Positions 1 to 6,810 of a stretch of 9,900 nt of DNA are shown in pieces. Source of the stretch: Pseudomonadota bacterium (GTDB lineage Bacteria; Pseudomonadota; Alphaproteobacteria; UBA8366; JADFVY01); assembly GCA_015222795.1 (NCBI GenBank), contig JADFVY010000107.1:1-9900 (forward strand). Reading direction: 5' to 3'. Within the stretch, counting starts at the first letter, position 1. Every line of letters begins with the position of its first letter. The notes under the pieces were generated by a model. It ran no database searches. It had not been told where the DNA came from and was given only the letters and a program-made list of their open reading frames with translations. The position numbers and the translations under genes were made by a program.

Positions 1-12
1 GAGAATTGATCA

Positions 13-303
13 ATGATAACCGCCATTGTGAATTTCGACCTGCCAGAGGACATGACCGCCGACAAGGCAAGGGAAATGTTTGAGGCCTCGGCCCCGCGCT
101 ACGAAACCGTGCCGGGGCTGGTTAGGAAATATTATCTGTGCGATCCCGACTCGCGGATCGGTGGCGGCGTTTACCTTTGGGAAAATCGCGCGGCCGCCGA
201 CGCGCTTTATGACGGCGGTTGGCGCGAAACGATCCGCGAGCGTTTCGGCAACGACCCCAGGATCGCCTGGTTCGACACGCCGGTGATCGTGGATAACAGC
301 TAA
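13..303 (+). CDS. YdhR-like dimeric alpha/beta-barrel protein (putative monooxygenase)
   Basis: This 96-residue protein looks like a YdhR / antibiotic-biosynthesis-monooxygenase type protein, a small ferredoxin-like fold that usually dimerises into a beta barrel. The visible cues are an N-terminal strand (ITAIVNFDLP), a helix with DKAREMFEASAPRY at about 17-30, then GLVRKYYLCDP (35-45) and GGVYLWENRAAADAL (51-65). The last block matches the family's pattern of a strand carrying YLxE followed by a helix. No cofactor site can be read, which is normal because these enzymes often act without metal or flavin. The start is secure: an in-frame TGA lies at 7-9 and the next possible start is ATG at 13. 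A weak GAG at 1-3 may serve as ribosome binding site. Its TAA overlaps the end of the convergent racemase-family gene by 4 bases. The substrate is unknown and many relatives have no proven activity. I am fairly sure of the fold and unsure of the enzymatic role. Confidence 0.75.
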   Translation: MITAIVNFDLPEDMTADKAREMFEASAPRYETVPGLVRKYYLCDPDSRIGGGVYLWENRAAADALYDGGWRETIRERFGNDPRIAWFDTPVIVDNS

Positions 304-1394
304 TCCACCGCGTAGCGCGCTATCGCGTCCTCGTCCCACTCAATGCCGATGCCGGGAACATCGGGGGCGGCGACATGGCCGTCCACCGCCAGTAACGTGC
401 GCTTCAGGACCGGCTGTGCCCAATCGACATATTCCAGCCAGTGGCGGGTCGGGGTGACGGCCAGCAGGTGGGCGCTGACCTCTGGATAGAGATGCGATGA
501 CAGCGGCAAGCCGCAACCATCCGCCAGGCCCGCGGCGCGCAGCCAGCCGGTGACGCCTCCGATCTTGCAGGCGTCAGGCATGAAGATGTCGGCGGCGCCG
601 GCGTCCAGCGCCTTCTGCATGTCATGCACACCCCAGCAATTCTCGCCCAACTGGATCGGAGTCAAAGCGGTTTTCCGGACTTGCGCGCAGCCGGCATAGT
701 CGTCGCAACGAACCGGCTCCTCGATCCACTCCAGGCCAGTGTCGATCAACATGCGCGAGCGTGTTTCGGCCTCGGGCACGGTCAGGCACTGGTTATAGTC
801 GGTCATGATCGCGATGTCGTCGCCAACCGCCGCGCGCACGGCCTCGGCCACCGCCACATCGGTCCGGGCATCCGGATAACCAAGCCGCAGTTTGATCGCC
901 GAGAAGCCCTCCTCGACCAGTTCGCGCGCCTCGTCGACCGCCCTGTCGGCCCCGATGATGCCCAATCCGTTGCTGTTATAGGCCGGCAAGGGCGTAAGAT
1001 CGCCGCCCAGCAACCGGGCCAACGGAAGGCCCTGCGTCTTCGCCAGCGCATCCCAGGCCGCCATGTCGATGCCGGCCGACGCCATCATCGTCAGCCCCTG
1101 CTGGCCGATCAGTCGCATGCGCGCGCGCAGCATATCGGACAGGGCGACCGGGGACAGCGCCTCGCCCTCGATCAGCGCGCCCAGTTCCTGGATCAGGCGC
1201 ACCGTCGGCGCCAACGCAAAGGAATGAAAACAGAAAACATAGGCCGAGCCGGTAATACCGTCACCGCACTCCAGATCGACCAGCGCCAACGGCGCCTGTG
1301 TGACGCTTCCGCTGCCCGTTGCCAGCGGCCGTTTCATCGGGGCGAGCACGCCCCGGGCACGCAGCTTTGTTATAGTCGGTGATTGCCCCGGCAT
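300..1394 (-). CDS. Mandelate racemase-family enzyme (enolase superfamily), KxR variant
   Basis: This 364-residue enolase-superfamily protein has the usual length of mandelate racemase (about 359). Such enzymes use Mg2+ to stabilise an enediolate formed by removing the alpha proton of a carboxylic acid. By recalled Pseudomonas putida numbering, most catalytic positions align with an offset of +4: K168 (K164), metal ligands D199, E225 and E251 in IMTDYN, WIEEP and LGEN, the His-Asp dyad D274 and H301 in MPDACKIGG and LSSHLYPE, and E321 (E317). The exception is R170 in the AIKLRLG block, where mandelate racemase has the (S)-specific base K166. The N-terminal capping domain (about 5-130) and the C-terminal barrel are intact, and AGIDMAAWDAL is typical of the family. 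The ATG start has GAGGGA upstream, which lies inside a predicted hairpin. The orphan gene ends 61 bp upstream on the same strand. A sugar-acid or hydroxy-acid dehydratase or a one-handed epimerase fits better than a full racemase. The family is certain; the substrate is not. Confidence 0.9.
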   Translation of the reverse strand: MPGQSPTITKLRARGVLAPMKRPLATGSGSVTQAPLALVDLECGDGITGSAYVFCFHSFALAPTVRLIQELGALIEGEALSPVALSDMLRARMRLIGQQGLTMMASAGIDMAAWDALAKTQGLPLARLLGGDLTPLPAYNSNGLGIIGADRAVDEARELVEEGFSAIKLRLGYPDARTDVAVAEAVRAAVGDDIAIMTDYNQCLTVPEAETRSRMLIDTGLEWIEEPVRCDDYAGCAQVRKTALTPIQLGENCWGVHDMQKALDAGAADIFMPDACKIGGVTGWLRAAGLADGCGLPLSSHLYPEVSAHLLAVTPTRHWLEYVDWAQPVLKRTLLAVDGHVAAPDVPGIGIEWDEDAIARYAVD

Positions 1395-1398
1395 CCCG

Positions 1399-1426
1399 TC
1401 CCTCGCGCTTGGTGTAGGGCGAGGAA
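1399..1426 (-). promoter_or_regulatory. Leader hairpin covering the ribosome binding site of the racemase-family gene
   Basis: On the - strand, UUCCUCGC (1426-1419) can pair with GCGAGGGA (1406-1399), giving an 8-bp stem with one G-U pair around a 12-base loop. The 3' arm holds GAGGGA, the only plausible ribosome binding site for the ATG at 1394. No T-tract follows, so it is not a terminator. It could damp translation or be a chance fold. I see no ligand-binding architecture. Confidence 0.35.
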
Positions 1427-1455
1427 ACTAAAGCGTGGCGGCGAACTCGTCCAGT

Positions 1456-2136
1456 TTACAAAAAAGCGCCGACGATTGCCCCCTCGGCATGGCGGCGGTG
1501 GTCTTCATCAAGCCCCGGATGCCGGTCCAGATAATCGCCTATCAGTCTCTGCTTGCCGGGATGCGCCAGATAGGCCAGCCCGCGCAACGCGGCCAGGCGG
1601 CAATTCTCGGCATCCAGTTCCAGCAAGCTCGCCGATGTCTGAAACATTGCCTCTTCGATATACTGGCGGTCGGCCCACCAGGTTAACCCGCCGGCACAGC
1701 CGGGGATTCGCCTGGTCATGCTTTCCCACCAATTAAGCGGCGCTCGATCCAGCGGTTCGAATGCGAACAGTTCGGCATAGAGATATTGCATCGACTGGAC
1801 CATTGCGATCCGGCGACCGAGAGGAAGCGAACCTGTCCATAAAACATCGCCGGCACTGCCATCGTTGAAGCTGGTCTGCATCCACCAGAACCCCTGCTCC
1901 ATCTGCGAGCGGGTATAACGCTCCATCACATCTAATGGATCGCTGAACAGCAGCGTGAAATATTCGCAATTCCGGGCGGGATCGAAATCGACGTCGAGAT
2001 CGATCGAATCGTACCAGCAGGCGGCGGACTTTGAAACCTCGCCCCAGTTCGCCTCTCGAAACTGCGGCGCTACCGGCCGATCAAAAATAAAATCGAGGAA
2101 CCCCTCGAAACATATATTTCGCAGATCATAATACAT
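1456..2136 (-). CDS. Hypothetical protein, tryptophan-rich, unknown function
   Basis: I do not recognise a named family. The 226-residue product has nine Trp, including three WW pairs at about 84-85, 136-137 and 153-154. It has no signal peptide and no membrane segment, so it is probably cytoplasmic. The N-terminal part (FEGFLDFIFDRPV, 10-22) and a middle block (YFTLLFSDPLDVMERY, 59-74) look like conserved structural cores. The C-terminal part, around ENCRLAALRGLAYLAHPGKQ (177-196), resembles a HEAT-like helical pair. I loosely recall scattered uncharacterised proteins with a similar layout, but cannot name them. ATG at 2136 is preferred because GGGAGG lies 8 bases upstream; the upstream ATG at 2166 has only a weak site and would add ten residues. 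Two 60-base lines I counted (from 1741 and 1921) are 52-53% GC and one (from 1801) is 60%, against about 70% in a line of the next gene. That hints at separate ancestry. It lies between the priA terminator and the racemase-family gene. Confidence 0.75.
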   Translation of the reverse strand: MYYDLRNICFEGFLDFIFDRPVAPQFREANWGEVSKSAACWYDSIDLDVDFDPARNCEYFTLLFSDPLDVMERYTRSQMEQGFWWMQTSFNDGSAGDVLWTGSLPLGRRIAMVQSMQYLYAELFAFEPLDRAPLNWWESMTRRIPGCAGGLTWWADRQYIEEAMFQTSASLLELDAENCRLAALRGLAYLAHPGKQRLIGDYLDRHPGLDEDHRRHAEGAIVGAFL

Positions 2137-2144
2137 CAGCGAGA

Positions 2145-2150
2145 CCTCCC
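2145..2150 (-). promoter_or_regulatory. Strong ribosome binding site deciding the orphan gene start
   Basis: The - strand reads GGGAGG, then 8 bases, then the ATG at 2136. This near-ideal Shine-Dalgarno site and spacing favour 2136 over the in-frame ATG at 2166. Confidence 0.65.
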
Positions 2151-2157
2151 ACCATGT

Positions 2158-2163
2158 ATTATG
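2158..2163 (-). promoter_or_regulatory. Possible -10 element of the orphan gene
   Basis: The - strand reads CATAAT, 5 of 6 matches to TATAAT, in an AT-rich stretch right after the priA terminator. Transcription starting about 7 bases further on would give a short leader containing GGGAGG and would leave out the ATG at 2166. No good -35 box is visible at the right distance, so this is weak. Confidence 0.25.
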
Positions 2164-2176
2164 CATCTCTAATCTT

Positions 2177-2200
2177 AAAAAACCCTCTCTGGGCAGGGTT
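2177..2200 (-). terminator. Intrinsic terminator of priA
   Basis: On the - strand, AACCCT (2200-2195) pairs with AGGGTT (2186-2181) around an 8-base loop and runs into six Ts (2182-2177). The stem begins inside the priA TAA stop (2201-2199), so the gene ends directly in its terminator. The 6-bp stem is short and half AT, so termination may be incomplete. Confidence 0.6.
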
Positions 2201-4415
2201 AAAGAAAGCTGTACGGGTCCACGTCTACCTGCACGCGCACGCCGTTGGGCCAGCGGACGCGCGACAGCCATTGTCTGAGCACTTTTTGCATATCGATGTC
2301 CCGTGTCGCCTTCAGCAGCAGGCGGCGGCGGTGGCGACCGCGCAGTATCGCCAGTGGAGCCGGGGCGGGTCCGAGCACACGCATGTCCTTGCTGTTCGGT
2401 CCGGCGCGGCCCAGCGCGTTCGCCGCCGTATCCACATCGCCCTCGTCACGGCCGGAGACGATCAGCGCCACCAGCCGGCCAAAGGGTGGCCAGCCGCCGT
2501 CGCGGCGCATCTCCGCCTCTGCCTCGAGAAACCGGTCGCGCGCGCCCTCGGCCAGCGCCAGCATGACCGGGTGGTCGGGATGGTAGGTCTGCAGCATGAC
2601 GCGGCCTGGCCGATCCTCGCGCCCGGCGCGGCCCGACACCTGATGCAGCAGCTGGAAAGTACGCTCCGAGGCGCGCAGATCGCCCCCCATCAAGCCGAGA
2701 TCGGCATCGACCACGCCGACCAGCGTCAGCATGGGGAAATGGTGACCTTTGGCGACAATCTGGGTGCCCAGAATGATATCGATCTCGTGATTGGCGATCG
2801 CCTCGATGAAGGCGGCGGCGGCTTCGGGGCCACGCACGGTATCGCTGGTCATCAACGACATCCGGGCTTCGGGGAAAAGGGCGGTGACTTCCTCGGCCAG
2901 CCGTTCGACGCCGGGGCCGCAGGCCGCCATCTTGTCTTCCGCGCCACATTCCGGGCATTCCTTCGGCAGGCCCGTAGCGTAACCGCAGTGATGGCATTGC
3001 AGCTTGCCGCTAAATCGATGTTCGACCAGCCAGGCCGTGCAGTTGGGACATTGCAGCCGGTGCCCGCAGCCGCGGCAGAGCGTCAGCGGTGCATAGCCCC
3101 GCCGGTTCAGGAACAGGAGCGACTGTTCGCCGGCTTCCAGCGTCTCCTTCAGCGCCGTGACCAGCGGCGGCGCCAGCCAGCGCTGGCGCGGCGGTGCATT
3201 GCGTCGCATATCCACCAACTCGACCGAGGGCATTTCGGCCCCGCCATGGCGCGCCGACAGGTGCTGGCTGCGATAGCGGCCGGAATCGACATTGGTCACG
3301 GTTTCCAGCGACGGCGTCGCGGAGACCAGGATCGCCGGAATTTCACCGAGTCGCGCCCGCACCACGGCCATATCGCGGGCATGATAGATGACGCCTTCTT
3401 CCTGTTTGTAGGACGAATCATGTTCTTCATCGACGATGATCAGGCCCAGTTCCGAAAAAGGCAGAAACAGGGCGGATCGCGCCCCGACAACGACTCTGGC
3501 GCGCCCCTCGGCGATGCGCCGCCAGCAGCGCCGCCGCCGCCCGCGGGCCAGGTCGGAATGCCACAGCTCGGGCTCGGCGCCGAAACGGCGCGCGAAACGG
3601 GTAAGCCACTGTCCGGTCAGCGCTATTTCGGGCACCAGCACCAGGACCTGCTTGCGGTCCCTCAGGGCGGCGGCCACCGCCTCGAAATAAACCTCGGTCT
3701 TCCCGGCCCCGGTAACACCGTCCAGCAGCGTAACGGAAAAGCCGCCGTCGACCGCGCCGGCCAGTTCCGCGCCGGCTTCTTTCTGTTCATCGTTGAGTTT
3801 TGGGCCGGGGTTTTCCGGATCGGGTTCGGCCACCGGGTCGCCATCCGCCGGCAGGGCCACGCGCATCAGTGCGCCTGCATCGGCCAGGCCGGTCACCACG
3901 CTTGTACTCACCGCGGCCTCGCGCGCAAGTTCGGTGGCGCCGCGCGCCGGCCCGCCGGCAATCGCCTCCAGCACCCGTTTGCGCGCAGCCGTCACACGGA
4001 TGTCCGGCATCTCTTCCGCCGGCATATAGCCGACGCGCGGTGGCGCGGGTTCCAGGGCTTCGGGAATGCTCATCGCCATGCGCAGCACCGCGCCGGCGGG
4101 CGAGAGCGTATAGCGCGACACCCAGTCGACCAGTCGGCGGGTCTCTTCGGGCATGGGCGGACAGTCCAGCCGCGCGGCCACATCCTTCAGCCGGGATTCC
4201 TCGATTCCCGCCGGATCGCCCTCTCCCCAGACCACGCCGACGGTCTGCCGGCGACCCAACGGGACCGAAACAAAATCGCCCGGCGTTAACTCCATGTCAG
4301 CAGGTTGCCGGTAATCATAGGCTGTGCCGAGCGGCAATGGCAGCAGAACCGAGACCCGCCGGGTTGGGTTCAGTTTCTCGTTGGGTCCGGTGGAACTGGC
4401 GTGGCGCTTCGGCAT
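2199..4415 (-). CDS. priA: Primosomal protein N' (PriA), replication restart DNA helicase
   Basis: PriA is the 3'-to-5' superfamily-2 helicase that recognises stalled or repaired replication forks and reloads the replisome. At 738 residues it is full length (E. coli about 732). In order: the N-terminal DNA-binding domain starts near RVSVLLPLPLG (20-30), with DFVSVPLGRR at 47-56; Walker A is GVTGAGKT at 233-240; Walker B is DEEH at 329-332 followed by DSSYKQEEG; motif III is SAT at 365-367. A two-zinc module with eight Cys (447, 450, 456, 459, 474, 477, 487, 490) sits between the helicase lobes. GTQIVAKGHHFP (550-561) and QVSGRAGR (592-599) are motifs V and VI. All key residues are intact, and the C-terminus VDVDPYSFL is typical of the family. 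The ATG at 4415 has only a weak GAGAG site, but the next Met (41) would remove conserved sequence. It diverges from the transaldolase operon and ends in a terminator. Confidence 0.97.
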   Translation of the reverse strand: MPKRHASSTGPNEKLNPTRRVSVLLPLPLGTAYDYRQPADMELTPGDFVSVPLGRRQTVGVVWGEGDPAGIEESRLKDVAARLDCPPMPEETRRLVDWVSRYTLSPAGAVLRMAMSIPEALEPAPPRVGYMPAEEMPDIRVTAARKRVLEAIAGGPARGATELAREAAVSTSVVTGLADAGALMRVALPADGDPVAEPDPENPGPKLNDEQKEAGAELAGAVDGGFSVTLLDGVTGAGKTEVYFEAVAAALRDRKQVLVLVPEIALTGQWLTRFARRFGAEPELWHSDLARGRRRRCWRRIAEGRARVVVGARSALFLPFSELGLIIVDEEHDSSYKQEEGVIYHARDMAVVRARLGEIPAILVSATPSLETVTNVDSGRYRSQHLSARHGGAEMPSVELVDMRRNAPPRQRWLAPPLVTALKETLEAGEQSLLFLNRRGYAPLTLCRGCGHRLQCPNCTAWLVEHRFSGKLQCHHCGYATGLPKECPECGAEDKMAACGPGVERLAEEVTALFPEARMSLMTSDTVRGPEAAAAFIEAIANHEIDIILGTQIVAKGHHFPMLTLVGVVDADLGLMGGDLRASERTFQLLHQVSGRAGREDRPGRVMLQTYHPDHPVMLALAEGARDRFLEAEAEMRRDGGWPPFGRLVALIVSGRDEGDVDTAANALGRAGPNSKDMRVLGPAPAPLAILRGRHRRRLLLKATRDIDMQKVLRQWLSRVRWPNGVRVQVDVDPYSFL

Positions 4416-4510
4416 GGGTTAGACTCTCGGCTATCATGTAGCATCGGGCAAGTACGGCGTGCCATGCCGAACAATCCCGAAAAATGGCCAGGGTACAGTC
4501 AGGATAAAGT
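4416..4510. promoter_or_regulatory. Divergent promoter region between priA and the transaldolase operon
   Basis: These 95 bases separate two genes read outward, so promoters for both must lie here or inside the gene starts. I cannot pick a convincing -35/-10 pair on either strand. A small imperfect inverted repeat, CGGC...GCCG, lies near 4456-4470. The clear element is AGGA at 4501-4504, six bases before the transaldolase ATG. Confidence 0.4.
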
Positions 4511-5173
4511 ATGAAGTTTTTTGTGGATACCGCCGATGTGGCGGAAATCAGGGATTTAGCGGCAACCGGACTGGTCGATGGCGTGACCACAAATCCGTCG
4601 TTGGTGGCGCAATCCGGGCGCGATTTTTTCGAGGTTCTCGAAGAAATCTGCGACATCGTGGACGGGCCGGTCAGCGCCGAGGTGGCGGCGACCGATTCGG
4701 AAACCATGCTGGCCGAGGGCAAGGCCCTATCCAAAATTGCCAAGAATATTGCCGTCAAGGTTCCGTTGACGCGCGACGGGCTGAAGGCCTGCAAGGCGTT
4801 GTCCGGCGATGGCATCATGGTCAATGTGACGCTCTGCTTTTCCGCGGCGCAGGCGATTCTGGCCGCCAAGGCCGGTGCGACATTCGTCTCGCCTTTCGTC
4901 GGCCGGCTGGACGATATCGGATCGGACGGCATGGCATTGATCGCAGACATCGTCGATATCTACGACGCCTATATGGATTTCGAGACCGAGGTTTTGGTCG
5001 CGTCGATTCGCCACCCCATGCATGTGGTCGACTCGGCCAAGATGGGCGCGCATGTCGCGACCGTTCCGCCCGGCGTGCTTCGCGCCATGTTCAACCATCC
5101 GCTGACCGACAAGGGACTTGCAGCTTTCCTTGCCGACTGGGAGAAAACGGGACAATCGATCCTGGATCGCTGA
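4511..5173 (+). CDS. Transaldolase (small fsa/TalC-family)
   Basis: This class I aldolase of 220 residues transfers dihydroxyacetone units between sugar phosphates in the non-oxidative pentose phosphate pathway. The Schiff-base lysine is K83 in AVKVPLT, and VDGVTTNPSL (22-31) is the family signature. Two positions separate transaldolases from fructose-6-phosphate aldolase: E. coli FsaA has Gln59 and Tyr131, while transaldolases have Glu and Phe. With an offset of two these are E57 (SAEVA) and F129 (FVSPFVGRLDD), so transaldolase is the better call. AGGA lies six bases before the ATG. It is the first gene of an operon, and its TGA is followed at once by an in-frame TAG. DUF484 starts three bases after the TGA. 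Database names may read 'fructose-6-phosphate aldolase' or 'transaldolase'. The family is certain; the activity is inferred from the two residues. Confidence 0.93.
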   Translation: MKFFVDTADVAEIRDLAATGLVDGVTTNPSLVAQSGRDFFEVLEEICDIVDGPVSAEVAATDSETMLAEGKALSKIAKNIAVKVPLTRDGLKACKALSGDGIMVNVTLCFSAAQAILAAKAGATFVSPFVGRLDDIGSDGMALIADIVDIYDAYMDFETEVLVASIRHPMHVVDSAKMGAHVATVPPGVLRAMFNHPLTDKGLAAFLADWEKTGQSILDR

Positions 5174-5176
5174 TAG

Positions 5177-5884
5177 ATGACACAGACAAAAAAAAACAAG
5201 AAAGAAACCGGAATTACGCCGGAAGAGGTTGCCGAATGGCTAGGTGAAAATCCGAATTTCCTGCCGCGGCATCCTGAGTTGCTCGACGATTTGGCCGCCC
5301 CTTCGCGTAAACTGGGCCGTGGCGTCGCCGATTTGCAGCAGGCCCTGATCGAAAAACTGCGCGGCGACATGGAGTTGGCCCGCCAGCGCCAGCGGGAACT
5401 TGTCGAAACCAGCCGCGCCAACCTGAACAGCCAGACACGCATCCACGAATGTATCGTCGCGATGATGTCGGCGGCTTCCTTCGAACAGCTGATCCAGACC
5501 ATCACCACCGATTTCGCCGTGCTGCTGGATCTGGACGTGGTGACGCTGTGTATTGAGGCTGACAGGTCGGAACTGGGAACCCCGCACACCCGTGGGCTTC
5601 ACATAGTGCCAGCCGGTACCGTCAACCACATCATGGGCAGCGGCCGCCACGTTCTGTTGCGCAGCTTCATCGAGGGCGAGCCGGAAATTTACGGGGGCGG
5701 CGCGCCGCTGGTGGCCTCCGACGCGCTGGCGCGTATTTCAATATCGCCGAAAACACCGCCGGGACTGATCGCCTTCGGATCGCGCACGGCAGGCAAGTTC
5801 GAGGCCGGTCAGGCCGTCGAGTTGCTGGCCTTCCTGGCGCGGGTATCGGAGAGGGCCATCCGCATATGGCTGAAGCAGAGTTAG
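5177..5884 (+). CDS. DUF484 family protein (YigA-like), partner gene of xerC
   Basis: This 235-residue DUF484 protein is found next to xerC in many proteobacteria, as with YigA upstream of xerC in E. coli; its function is not established. The N-terminal block EVAEWLGENPNFLPRHPELL (17-36) is the family's hallmark. A charged helix rich in Glu, Arg and Gln at about 50-85 (LIEKLRGDMELARQRQRELVE) is likely a coiled coil. From about 90 to 230 the sequence is GAF-like, including a core (FAVLLDLDVVTLCIE, 113-127) and PPGLIAFGSR near 194-203. No catalytic residues are evident, and with no signal peptide or membrane segment it is cytoplasmic. It starts 3 bases after the transaldolase stop without a strong ribosome binding site, which suggests translational coupling. 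Nine consecutive A bases occupy codons 4-7. The last 19 bases overlap xerC. Confidence 0.93.
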   Translation: MTQTKKNKKETGITPEEVAEWLGENPNFLPRHPELLDDLAAPSRKLGRGVADLQQALIEKLRGDMELARQRQRELVETSRANLNSQTRIHECIVAMMSAASFEQLIQTITTDFAVLLDLDVVTLCIEADRSELGTPHTRGLHIVPAGTVNHIMGSGRHVLLRSFIEGEPEIYGGGAPLVASDALARISISPKTPPGLIAFGSRTAGKFEAGQAVELLAFLARVSERAIRIWLKQS

Positions 5885-6810
5885 CCGCCCTTTCGAGCGA
5901 CCCCGCGCTGGCCCGCGCGATCGATGAATGGCGACGCTGGCTAACCCACGAAAAACGCGCCTCCCGCCACACCATAAACGCCTATAATCGCGACTTGGGT
6001 GCGTTCCTGTCTTTTCTGCAAATCCATCTTGGCGCACAACCGCGCCTGGCCGACCTTGTAGGTCTGTCGGCGGCCGATTTCCGAGCCTGGATGGCGCGCA
6101 GGGCCTCCAACGGACTCAGCCGCTCGTCGACAGCGCGGGCGATGTCGGTGCTACGCGGTTTCTACCGCTGGCTGGAGCGCAACGAATACGGCGCCAACCA
6201 CGCGATCCGGGCCATGCGTAGCCCCAAACGCCCGCACGGAATCCCAAAACCGCTGACCGTGAGCGATACCGATTTGCTGCTCGATTCGCTCGACCTGCTG
6301 CCGGGCGAGCCATGGGAAACCCAGCGGGACGTAGCGCTGTTCACGCTTCTCTATGGATGTGGTCTGCGCATATCCGAGGCGCTGGATCTGAACCGCCGCG
6401 AAGCGCCCGCCGGTGACTCGCTTACCGTTACCGGCAAGGGCAACAAGCAGAGGATGCTGCCGGTCCTGCCGGTCGTGCGCGAGGCGGTACAGGCCTACCT
6501 GAAATCCTGCCCCTGGCAGCCGGGCGGCGACGGGCCCCTTTTCATGGGAGTTCGCGGCAAGCGGTTGAATGCCGGCGTGGCGCAGAAAAGGCTGCGAGAA
6601 TTGCGCCTGCTTCTGGGCCTGGCGGATTCCGTCACGCCGCATGCGTTGCGCCATAGCTTCGCGACTCACCTGCTGAGCGGCGGCGGTGATTTGCGTACAA
6701 TCCAGGAACTGCTCGGCCACGCCTCGCTATCGACCACCCAGCGCTATACCGAGGTCGATTCCGAGAATCTGATGGCCACCTATCGCGCCGCGCATCCCCG
6801 CGCCGACTGA
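5866..6810 (+). CDS. xerC: Tyrosine recombinase XerC
   Basis: XerC, with XerD, recombines dif sites to resolve chromosome dimers at cell division. The 314-residue product has the N-terminal SAM-like core-binding domain (about 18-105, EWRRWLTHEKRASRHTINAY) and the C-terminal catalytic domain. The full catalytic set is visible: R168 (GCGLRISEAL), K191 (VTGKGNKQR), H259 and R262 (HALRHSFATHLL), H285 (LLGHASL) and the nucleophile Y294 (TQRYTEVD). XerC rather than XerD is chosen from the DUF484 neighbour, since the two proteins look alike. The start overlaps DUF484 by 19 bases. GGAGAGGG about 10 bases upstream of the ATG is a good ribosome binding site and lies within DUF484. No dif-like site is seen in the window, as expected because dif lies near the replication terminus. 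Confidence 0.95.
   Translation: MAEAELAALSSDPALARAIDEWRRWLTHEKRASRHTINAYNRDLGAFLSFLQIHLGAQPRLADLVGLSAADFRAWMARRASNGLSRSSTARAMSVLRGFYRWLERNEYGANHAIRAMRSPKRPHGIPKPLTVSDTDLLLDSLDLLPGEPWETQRDVALFTLLYGCGLRISEALDLNRREAPAGDSLTVTGKGNKQRMLPVLPVVREAVQAYLKSCPWQPGGDGPLFMGVRGKRLNAGVAQKRLRELRLLLGLADSVTPHALRHSFATHLLSGGGDLRTIQELLGHASLSTTQRYTEVDSENLMATYRAAHPRAD

Noticed and set aside
624..1382. + strand open frame of about 252 codons opposite the racemase-family gene
   Set aside because: Low-complexity Arg/Gln/His-rich translation without recognisable motifs; the - strand enzyme is intact over the same region.
2137..2271. N-terminal extension of the orphan protein up to 2271 (or start at 2166)
   Set aside because: The frame is open, but the extension to 2271 would cross the priA terminator and overlap the priA 3' end. 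The ribosome binding site fits ATG 2136.
2154..4289. Long + strand open frame (about 711 codons) opposite priA
   Set aside because: It is a shadow of priA in GC-rich DNA. The translation is dominated by Arg, Gln, His, Ala and Pro with no domain pattern, while the opposite strand carries every PriA motif.
4459..5247. + strand open frame overlapping the transaldolase gene in another phase
   Set aside because: It is a shadow frame with no family features and no ribosome binding site. It is relevant only as the frame a -1 slip at the A9 run would enter.
5866..6810. Integrase of a prophage or genomic island
   Set aside because: The tyrosine recombinase has XerC length, lies with DUF484, and has no tRNA, attachment repeats or phage genes nearby.
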